Shown in pieces: positions 1-9,738 of a DNA stretch of 24,675 nucleotides. Source of the stretch: a virus. The stretch lies in the IMG/VR virus record IMGVR_UViG_3300010151_000153, positions 1 to 24,675 of that record. The stretch is one strand, 5' to 3'. The translations under genes and the position numbers were made by a program. The first letter of the stretch is position 1. Each line of letters starts with the position of its first letter. The notes under the pieces were generated by a model. The model saw nothing but the letters and a program-made list of their open reading frames with translations. It was not told the origin of the DNA and searched no databases.

Positions 1-3000
1 CAGTAAAACAACATGTTCCTAATGGTAAACAATTATTATTATAATAATCACAATCGATTCCACTTTCATCTAATATAGTATTACAATTAACAGAACATAA
101 ATCAGATGTTGCATATAGTAAATCATCACCCTTCCATCTATTTCTGTTATGAATTAAACAATCGTTTCCATTACAATAAGGAATTTTACAACTTGATAAT
201 ATATTTGAACAGTAATATTGACTACTTTCATAATTACAAGTATCACATTCACAACAAGGACCCGAAGGTAATTCTTCTGAGCAAACATCGGCGGTTGGGA
301 GGTCAGTTGAACCCATATCACTTGTAGGATATCCAAATACCCTAGTACAACCAGGAGTAAAATATCCAATATATACCATACCTCTTCCACTATCACCCCA
401 TTCTGTTACATCACCAGGGTCTTCATCATTTGGTCCAACATCTTCTCCGTTAGTTGAAGACTCAACATATCTTAAAGCAAGTCTTATATTTTGATTCGAT
501 TCGACAATCTTAGATGTTAATGTTCCTGTACTTGATTCCCAAGCAAATGCATTATTTGCATCGTAATACCCACCAAGAGGTCTCGATGAAGTCCAATAAA
601 CACCATTAAGATTACTTCCACCATAATCAGCATACGAAGATGCAATTTCTGGATGTTGACACATTTGTTTCCATAAGAAACCAAATTCATCTTTAGACAT
701 AACATAAAGATTTATTCTATCATCTCTTACAGAATTTAACGGATGATTAAAACCACCATCTAAATCTATTGTGGTAAATATACCACCCTCTAACCCACCA
801 TATGCTGGGTCAAGTCCAGAACTGCAATTAGAGTCTCTGAGGCTTGCGACATTATACGGACCGTTTAAATCTTCACCACATTCACCCTCATTACATTCTT
901 GTAGAGGCCAACCATGTGTATTGAAATATCCATCCGAAGGACGAGTTATACCAATTCTGGATGGTGTGAAATCTGTGTTGTCATTTAATGCCCATCTATT
1001 TTCATCACAATCATTCAAATCAATATAAATATGCCAACCTATTTGTTCATTTAGTTTTGATGGACAACTGTCACCACACGGGTCTGTGTTTGGGCAGTCT
1101 GCCTCACAACAACTTTCTTTTGGATAATGTATACATGTCCCACAAGACGGTTGTAATTCGGCACAATCAGTATCGGTTAAATTTTCTACACATGCACAAT
1201 TATCACAACAGCATGCTCCTGTTTCGGGGTTTACTATTTCGCAAGGGTCAGTACTACATTCCGAACCAGCACCTTGGAAGTTTCCTCCCAACGCTACACA
1301 TGCTGCCGAATTGCTAACATCTACACAGGTGTTATCTGACATACAACAAGCACCCTGAAGAAAATCACAACAATCTATATCTGCATCATTGCACGTTGTT
1401 CCATTTCCTCTGTAGTCACCACCTGCTGATATACAACTATCTTCAGATTCTTCAAAGCATATTCCAAATCTACAACAAACACCAAGAGAAACACACTCAA
1501 CACAAGTATCAGAAGGAGGAGAACCCTCGCATTCTGTATTTGGGTCACAATCTCCTCCTCCTCCTGTCCATGTTCCACTTACTGCACTACAATCATCTTG
1601 TGTATAATATGGATGTGCTTGTCCCTCCGCACAACAACAACCCAGAAGTGGAGTTTCTACGCAAGCACTTCCACATTCAGCAATGCAAGAGGTATTTTCA
1701 CATATATTTTGCATGCAAGCACCGTTATGAAAACTATCCCCATCCCAATTATAACAAGAAAGTTCACAAAGTTCATTTGGCGGCTGACCGGATTCGCATG
1801 TCCATTTTTGAGTTTCTCTGCAATCACCAACACCGGCAGCAGTTAACTGATTACCAACATCGGTAATATTTTCCCCCCAAACACAAACTCTTGCGCCGCC
1901 TACACAACCACAACCATTCCAAAGTACTGGTAGTGCATCACAACAGTGAACAGGTTCTTCATCAATAGGAGAATGCCATACACCATCATGTTTTGTGCAA
2001 CCCTCATCAGATATTTCTTGACATTGTAATGGTTCACCGTAACAGCAAGCACTACTAGGACATATTGGTTCGCATCCACTATTAGCACATGTTACATTAA
2101 AACCTTTGAAGTCTCCATCTATATCAATACAATCTTGTTGAAATAATTCTTGACAATCATAACACACTTGACCATCTGATAGTGAGTCTGTACAACAAGC
2201 ACCCAAAAGTTGTATAGGGTCATCACACGGATAATCATTACATTGAACTGCGGAACAATCTACTCCAAAAAAGAAATATCCACCATATAAATCACAGTCT
2301 GTTGCGTTGCTTTGTATACAAGTATGCATAGTGCAACATGCGCCTTCTGTATCATCTGAACAAAAAGTATTTTCGCATTTTGTTTTCAGGTGAAATTCTC
2401 CACCAAGTTCAAGACAATCTCCTCTTGTTGTATAATCAGCACATCCATTATCTGCCTTGTCATAACAACATGCACCCATTTCATCCGAAAGACCTTCAAA
2501 AGTAATTCCATAATTTATACCAGGATTTAATGCTAACCATTTATGTGTTCCGTTTGATGTTGTATCTGTAATCGCCTGCTCTGTATAAACAAAATTAAAT
2601 ATATCAATACCATCACTAAACTCTACAGAATCTGGGTCTGGGAATATAGCAGTTATATAATCTTCACTATAACTATCAGCAGTGTCGAAGATATCAACAG
2701 GTCTTAAACCTTCATCCAATAAACCGTGTGATGCCGCATTATACAAAATTAATGTAAAGTTTTGTGATGTTGAAAATGTTTGTCCGTTATAACTAGTATA
2801 ATTATCATATGGAAGTTTAATGTAGCCGGTGTTTGCACCACAATAAATCTTCTGCATATTACCACCAGTCATATGAAGTTGAACATCTACCCTATCTGTT
2901 TGAGACCAACCAACAGGATAATCATAAGTTCCTGATTGGTTTCCGTGTCTCTTAACAAATTCTCTATGGTCTATAAGTTTTGTTGATAAAGATTCATGAT

Positions 3001-3739
3001 ACGCCGATGCACCATCAGAACCTTTCGGCCAACTACTCACACTCCAATATGTTCCACTCGCACCAGCAGCATGAGAAGATGTTCCAGATGTCATATAAAT
3101 TAATTCACCTGTTCTTCCCATATCAATCGCATCTTCAGCGTTTGCTTTGATTCCTCCAAGCATAATTGTACCGTTTGGTAAAACTTGAAGTTGAACATCA
3201 TTATATGATTCTATAACTTTGAAATATGCAGTTGCACCATCGAGAGAATATATTAAAGGAACACCATCACCAACCGAACGAATCATAATAGGTCCTGTTG
3301 TTCCTGTATTTCCTGTAGCACCCAATATTCTTGCTAGTACTCCGTTATCAACTCCTGGATGACTTCCAGGAATTTCAAAGGTTCTTCCTCTTTGTGTTCC
3401 ATCAGAAGATGTTGATTCTTCTCCCAAAAATAAAACCAAAGACTCTTGTGGGCTTCCACAGATACCTGCATAACGATAATATCTAAAATCTCCTGTAGCG
3501 ACACCAAATACAGGCGCACCTTTATCATCAAAATGTTGAAAAATTATTGGTGCGGTAGGTCCACAATAACCAAAACCCACACCAGTTGAACCTAGAGGTC
3601 CAATAATTCCTGTGATTCCTTTTGGTCCTGTTGCTCCTGTCGGTCCTGTTGGACCTGTTCCACCAATATCACCAACCCTTGGGTCAGAAGGATTTCCGGT
3701 AGGACCGAATACTAAAATGTGTGAACTATTGTTTATCAT
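1..3739 (-). CDS. Giant cysteine-rich mosaic tail/fibre protein with collagen-like N-terminus (partial, runs off left edge)
   Basis: I read this frame by hand from the ATG at 3739 (AAGG ribosome site upstream) without a stop to base 1, at least 1246 codons. Residues 26-53 are ten Gly-X-Y triplets (GPTG type). Residues about 60-420 are a non-cysteine structural region related to the protein encoded just upstream at 3757-4914. From about 421 to 885 comes a dense cysteine region with repeated GACC units ending in GG-x-F/Y-x-G-x-x-C. Residues about 900-1090 look like an Lcl_C/DUF1566-type domain (KDEFGFLWKQ, then YWTSS, AFAW and RLALRYV). Cysteine-rich sequence resumes from about 1132 to the edge. 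I count about 94 cysteines. By position, last in the fibre group, I infer a host-contacting adhesin or fibre component. The function is not established; the C-terminus is unseen. Confidence 0.85.
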   Translation of the reverse strand, partial: MINNSSHILVFGPTGNPSDPRVGDIGGTGPTGPTGATGPKGITGIIGPLGSTGVGFGYCGPTAPIIFQHFDDKGAPVFGVATGDFRYYRYAGICGSPQESLVLFLGEESTSSDGTQRGRTFEIPGSHPGVDNGVLARILGATGNTGTTGPIMIRSVGDGVPLIYSLDGATAYFKVIESYNDVQLQVLPNGTIMLGGIKANAEDAIDMGRTGELIYMTSGTSSHAAGASGTYWSVSSWPKGSDGASAYHESLSTKLIDHREFVKRHGNQSGTYDYPVGWSQTDRVDVQLHMTGGNMQKIYCGANTGYIKLPYDNYTSYNGQTFSTSQNFTLILYNAASHGLLDEGLRPVDIFDTADSYSEDYITAIFPDPDSVEFSDGIDIFNFVYTEQAITDTTSNGTHKWLALNPGINYGITFEGLSDEMGACCYDKADNGCADYTTRGDCLELGGEFHLKTKCENTFCSDDTEGACCTMHTCIQSNATDCDLYGGYFFFGVDCSAVQCNDYPCDDPIQLLGACCTDSLSDGQVCYDCQELFQQDCIDIDGDFKGFNVTCANSGCEPICPSSACCYGEPLQCQEISDEGCTKHDGVWHSPIDEEPVHCCDALPVLWNGCGCVGGARVCVWGENITDVGNQLTAAGVGDCRETQKWTCESGQPPNELCELSCYNWDGDSFHNGACMQNICENTSCIAECGSACVETPLLGCCCAEGQAHPYYTQDDCSAVSGTWTGGGGDCDPNTECEGSPPSDTCVECVSLGVCCRFGICFEESEDSCISAGGDYRGNGTTCNDADIDCCDFLQGACCMSDNTCVDVSNSAACVALGGNFQGAGSECSTDPCEIVNPETGACCCDNCACVENLTDTDCAELQPSCGTCIHYPKESCCEADCPNTDPCGDSCPSKLNEQIGWHIYIDLNDCDENRWALNDNTDFTPSRIGITRPSDGYFNTHGWPLQECNEGECGEDLNGPYNVASLRDSNCSSGLDPAYGGLEGGIFTTIDLDGGFNHPLNSVRDDRINLYVMSKDEFGFLWKQMCQHPEIASSYADYGGSNLNGVYWTSSRPLGGYYDANNAFAWESSTGTLTSKIVESNQNIRLALRYVESSTNGEDVGPNDEDPGDVTEWGDSGRGMVYIGYFTPGCTRVFGYPTSDMGSTDLPTADVCSEELPSGPCCECDTCNYESSQYYCSNILSSCKIPYCNGNDCLIHNRNRWKGDDLLYATSDLCSVNCNTILDESGIDCDYYNNNCLPLGTCCFT

Positions 3740-3756
3740 TAACCAACCTTATATTG

Positions 3757-4914
3757 CTACCAAGAAAAAGGATTATTATCTTTTTCTGTTCTTACATACA
3801 TCCCATACCACTCTATTTTTTCTGTTATAGTATCGGTATTTCCTAAAGTAATAAATTGTACAATATCTATATCGTTACTTAGAGTAGGACTCAAAGAATA
3901 TCCAAATTTCCAATTTTTAGGAAATACCTCATAATAAGGATAAGACACCGTTTCTTCGTCTCTATTTATTCTTTCTCCTGTTGTTTTTCCATCAATAACA
4001 ATCAAAGTAAAACCCGAAGAACTAAACGGTGTAAACTTCTCTAAATATTCATCTGGATTATTAGAAGATTCAGACGAATCTAAAAATCTAACAAATGGTT
4101 TTTGTTCATCTGTTGGTGGCCCGCCCCACCACAATTCATAATCTTTATTTGGGTCTACTACAAAAACCGTACCAGATAATCTGCCATAATCTTCTGCTCT
4201 TGCCGCTTCCAACGATAATGCATCTATTGGATTTATTTTATAAATAAAAGTATTATATTCTTCATCAAATTGCCAAGGTGAAATCCTAGACGAAACTTCA
4301 TTATATTTTCGGATTGTTGCTTTCAGTGCATGTGTTGGTCCACCATAATAATGTGTAAGGGTGGCACCAGACAATCCCGTAGTACCCGCACTATTTGCTT
4401 TTGCATATACCAAACCACCTGTTGGACCGTGTGCTGTTACTGCATCAAATGTCGTATATCTAACTCGTATTTTATCTTCGTTATCTTCGATACGAAGACC
4501 GTTTCCGCCTGTAATACTTTTTAAATATAAAACTCCATTAACACTATCTTTCCATAAAACACCTGCTGTTGCATAACCTGTATTTTCGCCTCTGAGATAA
4601 TATATTGAATCACCTGTCGGTCCTCGATAATGCCCAGCATCTGCTGTTACTGCTTGACCACCCACATCGTTGTATTGTAATATAAGATGGTGTGCATTTG
4701 GACCTGTACTACTATAAGTAACACCGATAACAACAGGACCCGTTTCACCTGTCGGTCCTGTATTTCCTAGAGACCCTGCGGGTCCTGTTGGTCCACTAGA
4801 ACCAGTAGCAGCATAACCAGATGTTCCGCCAGAATTCCATTCAAAAGGATGAACCCAAGGGTCTCCTGTGGGTCCCTGTGTTCCAATGTTGAATGGATGA
4901 GAACTAGAAGACAT
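3757..4914 (-). CDS. Collagen-like virion structural protein, probable fibre component
   Basis: 385 residues, ATG at 4914 preceded by TAGGAT. Residues 38-59 form eight Gly-X-Y triplets (GPTGPAG, GPTGETG), and an isolated GPTG lies near residue 14. Such short collagen-like stretches in phage fibre genes are known to form trimeric stalks. The rest is rich in beta-type sequence and ends EWYGMYV...NPFSW. Its C-terminal third (FSSSGFTLIV, then SNDIDIVQFITL) aligns by eye with the pre-cysteine region of the downstream giant protein (FSTSQNFTLIL, then SDGIDIFNFVYT), so the two look like paralogues. It sits 11 bases after the collar-domain gene, in the fibre group. A tail-fibre or adhesin role is inferred from context; I do not recognise a catalytic or named receptor-binding domain. 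Confidence 0.8.
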   Translation of the reverse strand: MSSSSHPFNIGTQGPTGDPWVHPFEWNSGGTSGYAATGSSGPTGPAGSLGNTGPTGETGPVVIGVTYSSTGPNAHHLILQYNDVGGQAVTADAGHYRGPTGDSIYYLRGENTGYATAGVLWKDSVNGVLYLKSITGGNGLRIEDNEDKIRVRYTTFDAVTAHGPTGGLVYAKANSAGTTGLSGATLTHYYGGPTHALKATIRKYNEVSSRISPWQFDEEYNTFIYKINPIDALSLEAARAEDYGRLSGTVFVVDPNKDYELWWGGPPTDEQKPFVRFLDSSESSNNPDEYLEKFTPFSSSGFTLIVIDGKTTGERINRDEETVSYPYYEVFPKNWKFGYSLSPTLSNDIDIVQFITLGNTDTITEKIEWYGMYVRTEKDNNPFSW

Positions 4915-4925
4915 TTATAAAAATC

Positions 4926-6416
4926 CTATTCTTCTGCTTTAATTTTTATTGTATTATCTTCTGTTTCTCTGTAAACCGTCCATTGTGGTTCACTACTTAC
5001 ATCTGTTGGAAGATTGGTAAGTCGCAAGTTTCTAATTTCTAATGTGTCTATAAGAGCAGCATACGAATTAGGACTATTTCTTACAATCCAATTTACCGTT
5101 AAGTGGGGTGGAAGAACATATTGTCTAACCATTTTTGCAGTTGCTTCATCGTCTGCAACAAAGATTCCGTTTCCACCAAGTCCTTGCTCAAAATTCAAAG
5201 GAAAACTTTCAATTCCTCCAACACGATTTAATTCATTTGAATCTTCATCATTTGCATTTTCGTTTGATGCATCTGCACCCATTAAAAATCTACCGTACAT
5301 ATTAGGAACCAAGCAAGAAAATAATCCCGCAACTCCACTGCCTTCTTTGTATATATTAAATGTATTTGAAGCCCCCTCTATATCGTATGGGTCTTCGTAA
5401 TATGTTGCAGAAGCCGAAGCAGGGCTTGCATCAGTGGAATGAATAAAATTTTCTAAAACATTTTTTGTATAATCATATGTTGCACCCTCTAGCGGTTCAG
5501 ACCCTCTCATATTTCCGCCTATTGGGTCTATCTCTTTATTGATTACAAAGTTTCCGTTGTTTGGTATTTTGTTGTTATATTCTTGTTTAACATATATCCA
5601 TTGATAACCATTATCTCCATCAGCAGAAACGCCTGTTACAATACCCGATATGACTCTTGTTCCTGTATTTTGTTCTATTCTTGAACCAATAACCCAACTT
5701 GTTTGGTCTGTCTTTAATGCTTCACACCAACCATATCTCATTCCAACTTCATTTTTATAATCAGGATAACTTGTAATGGGTAAACCTTTCCAATCTTTAC
5801 CACCACCCGAACCATCACCATCACATAAAGACCAACCATCTGGAGGATTAGTTCCCAAATATGATTGAACAGTACCAACAGGAATAAGATTATTCAAAGA
5901 TACTGCAATGTTTCCTCCTAGCAGACTTCCAACATAATTGGTCACAGAACCAAAAATGTTTCCTTGACTGTCTTCTGCTAATCTTGTAATGACAGGTTTT
6001 GCTACCCATCCGTTTGTACTGGGTCTAACATTATCCATCCATCCTGCTGTATATCCACTAAGAAAATATACATCATCGTTTTTTATACCCGCAGGAATAA
6101 CTCCGGTTGTATTATGAAACCAATTGGTCATATTTACTGTTCCTGCAAGAGTTAATTGAAAGGCATTTGCTCCAATAACCTCAGAAACCACGCCTGAAAC
6201 TTCCGCATTATATGCATTGTTTGCTTGTGATGAAACATATTCTGCTGTCTCTCCATTAACACCACTATTCCACCGAACAACACTTCCTGCTGTGAAACCG
6301 TGTCCTGTTTGCGAAATTATAACTGCTAATTTTGAACCAACAGCATCCGCACCACTAATACACACCGAAGGATTTAGTGATGAGGAACTATTATCTGGAT
6401 TTGATACTACTGCCAT
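4926..6416 (-). CDS. Tail-collar-domain fibre protein (short-tail-fibre-like)
   Basis: 496 residues, ATG at 6416 with AGGAG upstream. Residues about 175-200 carry the phage tail collar signature: PVGTVQSYLGTNPPDGWSLC followed by DG. In T4 this domain occurs in the short tail fibre gp12, whose gene also lies downstream of the wedge genes, so position and domain agree. Residues about 30-170 form a domain (GHGFTAGSVVRW, then EVSGVVSEV, then DVYFLSGY, then KPVITRL) that recurs in the neighbouring 1098-residue fibre. The C-terminal half has glycine/asparagine-rich loops and the run RQYVLPPHLTVNWIVR, which resembles the end of collar-type fibre tips. It probably forms a trimeric receptor-binding fibre; the receptor is unknown. 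Confidence 0.85.
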   Translation of the reverse strand: MAVVSNPDNSSSSLNPSVCISGADAVGSKLAVIISQTGHGFTAGSVVRWNSGVNGETAEYVSSQANNAYNAEVSGVVSEVIGANAFQLTLAGTVNMTNWFHNTTGVIPAGIKNDDVYFLSGYTAGWMDNVRPSTNGWVAKPVITRLAEDSQGNIFGSVTNYVGSLLGGNIAVSLNNLIPVGTVQSYLGTNPPDGWSLCDGDGSGGGKDWKGLPITSYPDYKNEVGMRYGWCEALKTDQTSWVIGSRIEQNTGTRVISGIVTGVSADGDNGYQWIYVKQEYNNKIPNNGNFVINKEIDPIGGNMRGSEPLEGATYDYTKNVLENFIHSTDASPASASATYYEDPYDIEGASNTFNIYKEGSGVAGLFSCLVPNMYGRFLMGADASNENANDEDSNELNRVGGIESFPLNFEQGLGGNGIFVADDEATAKMVRQYVLPPHLTVNWIVRNSPNSYAALIDTLEIRNLRLTNLPTDVSSEPQWTVYRETEDNTIKIKAEE

Positions 6417-6430
6417 TTTTTATAAAACTC

Positions 6431-9400
6431 CTAATTTTCTATTACCGGTGATGGAAACGCATTGTTAAAATCTGCATCTGCTTCGTAATGAACCGTAACA
6501 GTATCTAACGGAACTGCACCACCTAAAATCTTTATTTCTATTGCATTCGGTGTATCCGAACTATATTTAACATTTATAGAATTTGCTCTTGTTGACCTTC
6601 CTCTTCCATCATACCCCTTTGTTCCTGCAACATTTCTTAGGTCGTTTGATGCATCGCGGTTGAATGCTTCATCCGCAATACCTGTTGGAGACCACAACGA
6701 ACATGTTGGATTTTTTCTCATTCTTTCTGGGAATTCATATACATTTAAATATGAGTTGGGAACAACAAAATTTATACCACTTGTATCTGGATGTGTTCTA
6801 GTAGACATCGTGTTAGAACCAGGATGTATTCCATAAACATAACTATGTTGATAATATCTTTGACATTTTCTCAATTCTTCGTTTGGATTAACTAAATTGA
6901 ATGCTGTTGGAACATTTCCTCGTTCTAATTTTATTTGCGATAAATGTAAATCTTTCATAAAATTAATATGATTATTTGTATCTTGTGTATAAAATGCAAG
7001 AGAAGCAAAATGGTCACCAGAAACACCAAGAGATATATTATGATTTGATGCCGATGCACCGGCTGCACTAGATAATTCAGGAACAAAGAACGAGAAGTTA
7101 TATGGCTCCCAATTAGTAGTCAAACTAAAATCAGAAATTGGTGTTATAATTTCACTCGCCGTAACACCCAACCCCGATGATGATGCATATAAACCACCCG
7201 AAGTTGCACCAGGCACTGCACCTGTTGTTCCTGTGAGGTTTTGTATAAATGCAACATGACAATCTCCTGTTGCATGATAATTGTTTGGATTAGCACCTTT
7301 AGCATAAAAAGAAACAGTCATAACTTCACCTGCAAAAGAAGTACAATCTTCAATTCTTTGTTCTACTCTACACCATTCATTATTCATAGTACCACCGCTA
7401 AAAGTAATACCACCACGAATTATTGAATAATAATCTGGATGATTTGGAATTAAAGTTTCTTTCTTATTAAAACTTCCTCTTGCAATTTTATAATCAAATG
7501 AACGAGATGTACCACCAACACTACCTGTAGTTGGATTTATGCTGCCCGTTCCTGTTTGAGATACTCGTAACCATCTATCTGCAAAATAAGCGTTTGCGGT
7601 TCCTCCCCACGCATGGGTAGTTCCTGTTCCTCTTTGCCAGATTCCAAAATCAGGATTTATCAATTCGTTTTTATTTACTTGAAGTGCGTTATCATATGTA
7701 CTTCCTGTTCCCCCAGTTGGTCCTAGAATATTAAGACTTGAACCTATTCTGTGTGAACGAGATTTAAATTGACCACCACCACCTCTACGAGACTCCGCAC
7801 CCGAAATCACAGGTGCATCTATATTCAACACAACTCTTGTTGGTGAAATCGCATCTAATACTTTGACGGATAAAGCGTTTCCGGGAGAAGTTCTTAAATT
7901 TCCGTTTTCGTGTAAATAGTGTGTGCCGGGTTCCGATAAAACACCAGAACTTAATGTTACCGTTCCTGATGTAGCAACTCTAAAATAATTATTAGTTGCA
8001 TCTACATAAGTTATCATTCCTAAAACATGAGATTTCTCTAAAACTGTGGAATCTGCTAAATTTAAACCGGATGTCTGTTGTGGGTCTACACAAACAATAT
8101 TTCCTTCTACAAAAGTTTGTGAGGATGAATCATAAGAACGAACAAACGAAGTTAATTCTCCACCACTTGCACCACCTGCACCACCTGCACCACCACCGGT
8201 GCAACCTGTACTAGAATTATACTGACCTCGATAGGGAAGAATAATACCAGAAGTTTTTCCTGTTGAAACTAAAACAGGTCTATTAATATAACCTGCAACC
8301 CTTGGTTCTTGGAATTGTATTTTTCCTCTATCAGCACTATTGTATATCGAAAGAAAGTATACATTGCCGGGTACTAGTCCCTCTGTATGATTTTCTACAA
8401 GAGCCGTATTCCATTCGGAAACTGTTCCTGTAATTTCTCCCATATATGTTATATCAAATGTGTCGTTGTTTACAACTCTTGATATAACACCAATTACTTC
8501 CGCAGCACGGATACCATCTCCATGTAATTCGTTCTCTCCTGCGGCAGAGGCATATGTATATCCCTGAGTCGTTCCGCTATATCGAATAACATTACCAAAA
8601 GCAAATCCGTGATTATTTTTTACAATTCTTTGTTTGTTTGCACCTTTCACGATGTTTACATAACCGTCTGATTGGAACTCTACGAGTGCCCCTGCTGTAT
8701 TTCCTATAACAAGAGCGTTGGGTGCTGTTTGGTCATTAAAACCGCCTGTACCTGTCCACGGGTCTCCTGTAGCACCAACCCTGTCCCCTCTACCATCAAC
8801 TTCAAGATAGTTGAACCCATCAAGAGTAGGTCCAAAGTACATCCGTACAACACCACCTTTTACCCCTCCTTGTTCAGAATTCCAATCATGTTTATTTTTT
8901 ATATCTGCACTGCAACCTGTATATCCGTATGGTCCGTGTGGATAATCATCACCGGTTGAACCTTCTGAAGTTCTTCCCGTAAATACTTCTTGGTGATTTA
9001 ATCTACCCTCTAACCACAATGCTTCTTTTGTTCGCCATTTTCCTTCTTTGTGTATAAGATATGGTCTATCAAAAACAAAAGAATTATAAAAATCTCCACC
9101 ATCGTCAATTGGTTTATCAATTGATGCTGGATTTGGTCCTGTTGCACTACCACCAATAATCAGCCCAGAATAATCACATCCAACCGCAGGAGATTCGTTT
9201 GTGTTTAGAATAATAAGATTTTCATCAAAATTATGTCCAACAGTTACCCCACCACTTATAGCATCTACACCAATAAGATTACCGGCAACTCTGAGTTGTC
9301 CACCAATACTAAGATTATTACAGAAAGTAGAATGTGTTCTTAAAACATTACCAGAAAATGCAACTGCAAGTGTACCACCAGTACCCAATGCCATCATCAT

Positions 9401-9727
9401 TCCATCACCGGGTGTTGCACCATATACATGAAGTTGATTTAACTTTTCGATAATTTCGGTGTTTGTTTTCACTCTCCATGATTCAAAAGTATCATTTAGT
9501 TCTACATCACCAATAACATAATCTTTACCATAAACACTTAAAGTATATCCACGAGCCCCACTATACTGGTCATAAGAATGGACACCATATTCACTGGGAT
9601 AAATACTTCCAGTACCACCAGGCAATGCCCATGAAGCATGCGTAGTACCACCTATACCTGCTAGTCGATGACCACCATAAGCATATGTGTATCCTGTACA
9701 ACCTCCGAAATATCCTCTTCCTGCCAT
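6431..9727 (-). CDS. Large tail fibre/baseplate appendage protein
   Basis: 1098 residues, the longest complete gene here, ATG at 9727 with AGGAT upstream. Residues 78-102 (NDTFESWRVKTNTEIIEKLN) match the attachment-type segment seen near the start of many T4-like marine fibre proteins. Residues about 360-500 and 526-637 are two copies of a beta domain (GFAFGNVIR, EVIGVIS, NVYFLS, NRPVLVS). Residues about 510-525 are a Gly/Ala/Ser linker. From about 690, NPDFGIWQRG...ADRWLRVS resembles the carbohydrate-binding-like jelly-roll module of phage fibres, and LRKCQRYYQHSY near 950 is a common fibre motif. It probably corresponds in role to the proteins encoded at the gp10-gp12 position of T4. The exact place in the virion is inferred. 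Confidence 0.85.
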   Translation of the reverse strand: MAGRGYFGGCTGYTYAYGGHRLAGIGGTTHASWALPGGTGSIYPSEYGVHSYDQYSGARGYTLSVYGKDYVIGDVELNDTFESWRVKTNTEIIEKLNQLHVYGATPGDGMMMALGTGGTLAVAFSGNVLRTHSTFCNNLSIGGQLRVAGNLIGVDAISGGVTVGHNFDENLIILNTNESPAVGCDYSGLIIGGSATGPNPASIDKPIDDGGDFYNSFVFDRPYLIHKEGKWRTKEALWLEGRLNHQEVFTGRTSEGSTGDDYPHGPYGYTGCSADIKNKHDWNSEQGGVKGGVVRMYFGPTLDGFNYLEVDGRGDRVGATGDPWTGTGGFNDQTAPNALVIGNTAGALVEFQSDGYVNIVKGANKQRIVKNNHGFAFGNVIRYSGTTQGYTYASAAGENELHGDGIRAAEVIGVISRVVNNDTFDITYMGEITGTVSEWNTALVENHTEGLVPGNVYFLSIYNSADRGKIQFQEPRVAGYINRPVLVSTGKTSGIILPYRGQYNSSTGCTGGGAGGAGGASGGELTSFVRSYDSSSQTFVEGNIVCVDPQQTSGLNLADSTVLEKSHVLGMITYVDATNNYFRVATSGTVTLSSGVLSEPGTHYLHENGNLRTSPGNALSVKVLDAISPTRVVLNIDAPVISGAESRRGGGGQFKSRSHRIGSSLNILGPTGGTGSTYDNALQVNKNELINPDFGIWQRGTGTTHAWGGTANAYFADRWLRVSQTGTGSINPTTGSVGGTSRSFDYKIARGSFNKKETLIPNHPDYYSIIRGGITFSGGTMNNEWCRVEQRIEDCTSFAGEVMTVSFYAKGANPNNYHATGDCHVAFIQNLTGTTGAVPGATSGGLYASSSGLGVTASEIITPISDFSLTTNWEPYNFSFFVPELSSAAGASASNHNISLGVSGDHFASLAFYTQDTNNHINFMKDLHLSQIKLERGNVPTAFNLVNPNEELRKCQRYYQHSYVYGIHPGSNTMSTRTHPDTSGINFVVPNSYLNVYEFPERMRKNPTCSLWSPTGIADEAFNRDASNDLRNVAGTKGYDGRGRSTRANSINVKYSSDTPNAIEIKILGGAVPLDTVTVHYEADADFNNAFPSPVIEN
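8161..8196. repeat. Short in-frame tandem repeat, about four 9-base units
   Basis: Plus-strand unit CACCACCTG: a first copy with one change (CACCACTTG), two exact copies, then a partial fourth. Read on the minus strand it encodes the Gly-Gly-Ala linker (residues about 510-525) between two beta domains of the 1098-residue fibre. The period is a multiple of three, so copy-number change would lengthen or shorten the linker without breaking the frame. Confidence 0.8.
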
Positions 9728-9738
9728 AAGTATTTATC

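Noticed and set aside
1396-1866. A 156-codon plus-strand open frame
   Set aside because: It is antisense to the cysteine-rich gene; the His/Tyr/Asn-rich product is a by-product of the opposite strand's codons.
8161-8196. Short tandem repeat as a CRISPR-like array
   Set aside because: Units are 9 bases with no spacers and encode an in-frame Gly/Ala linker.
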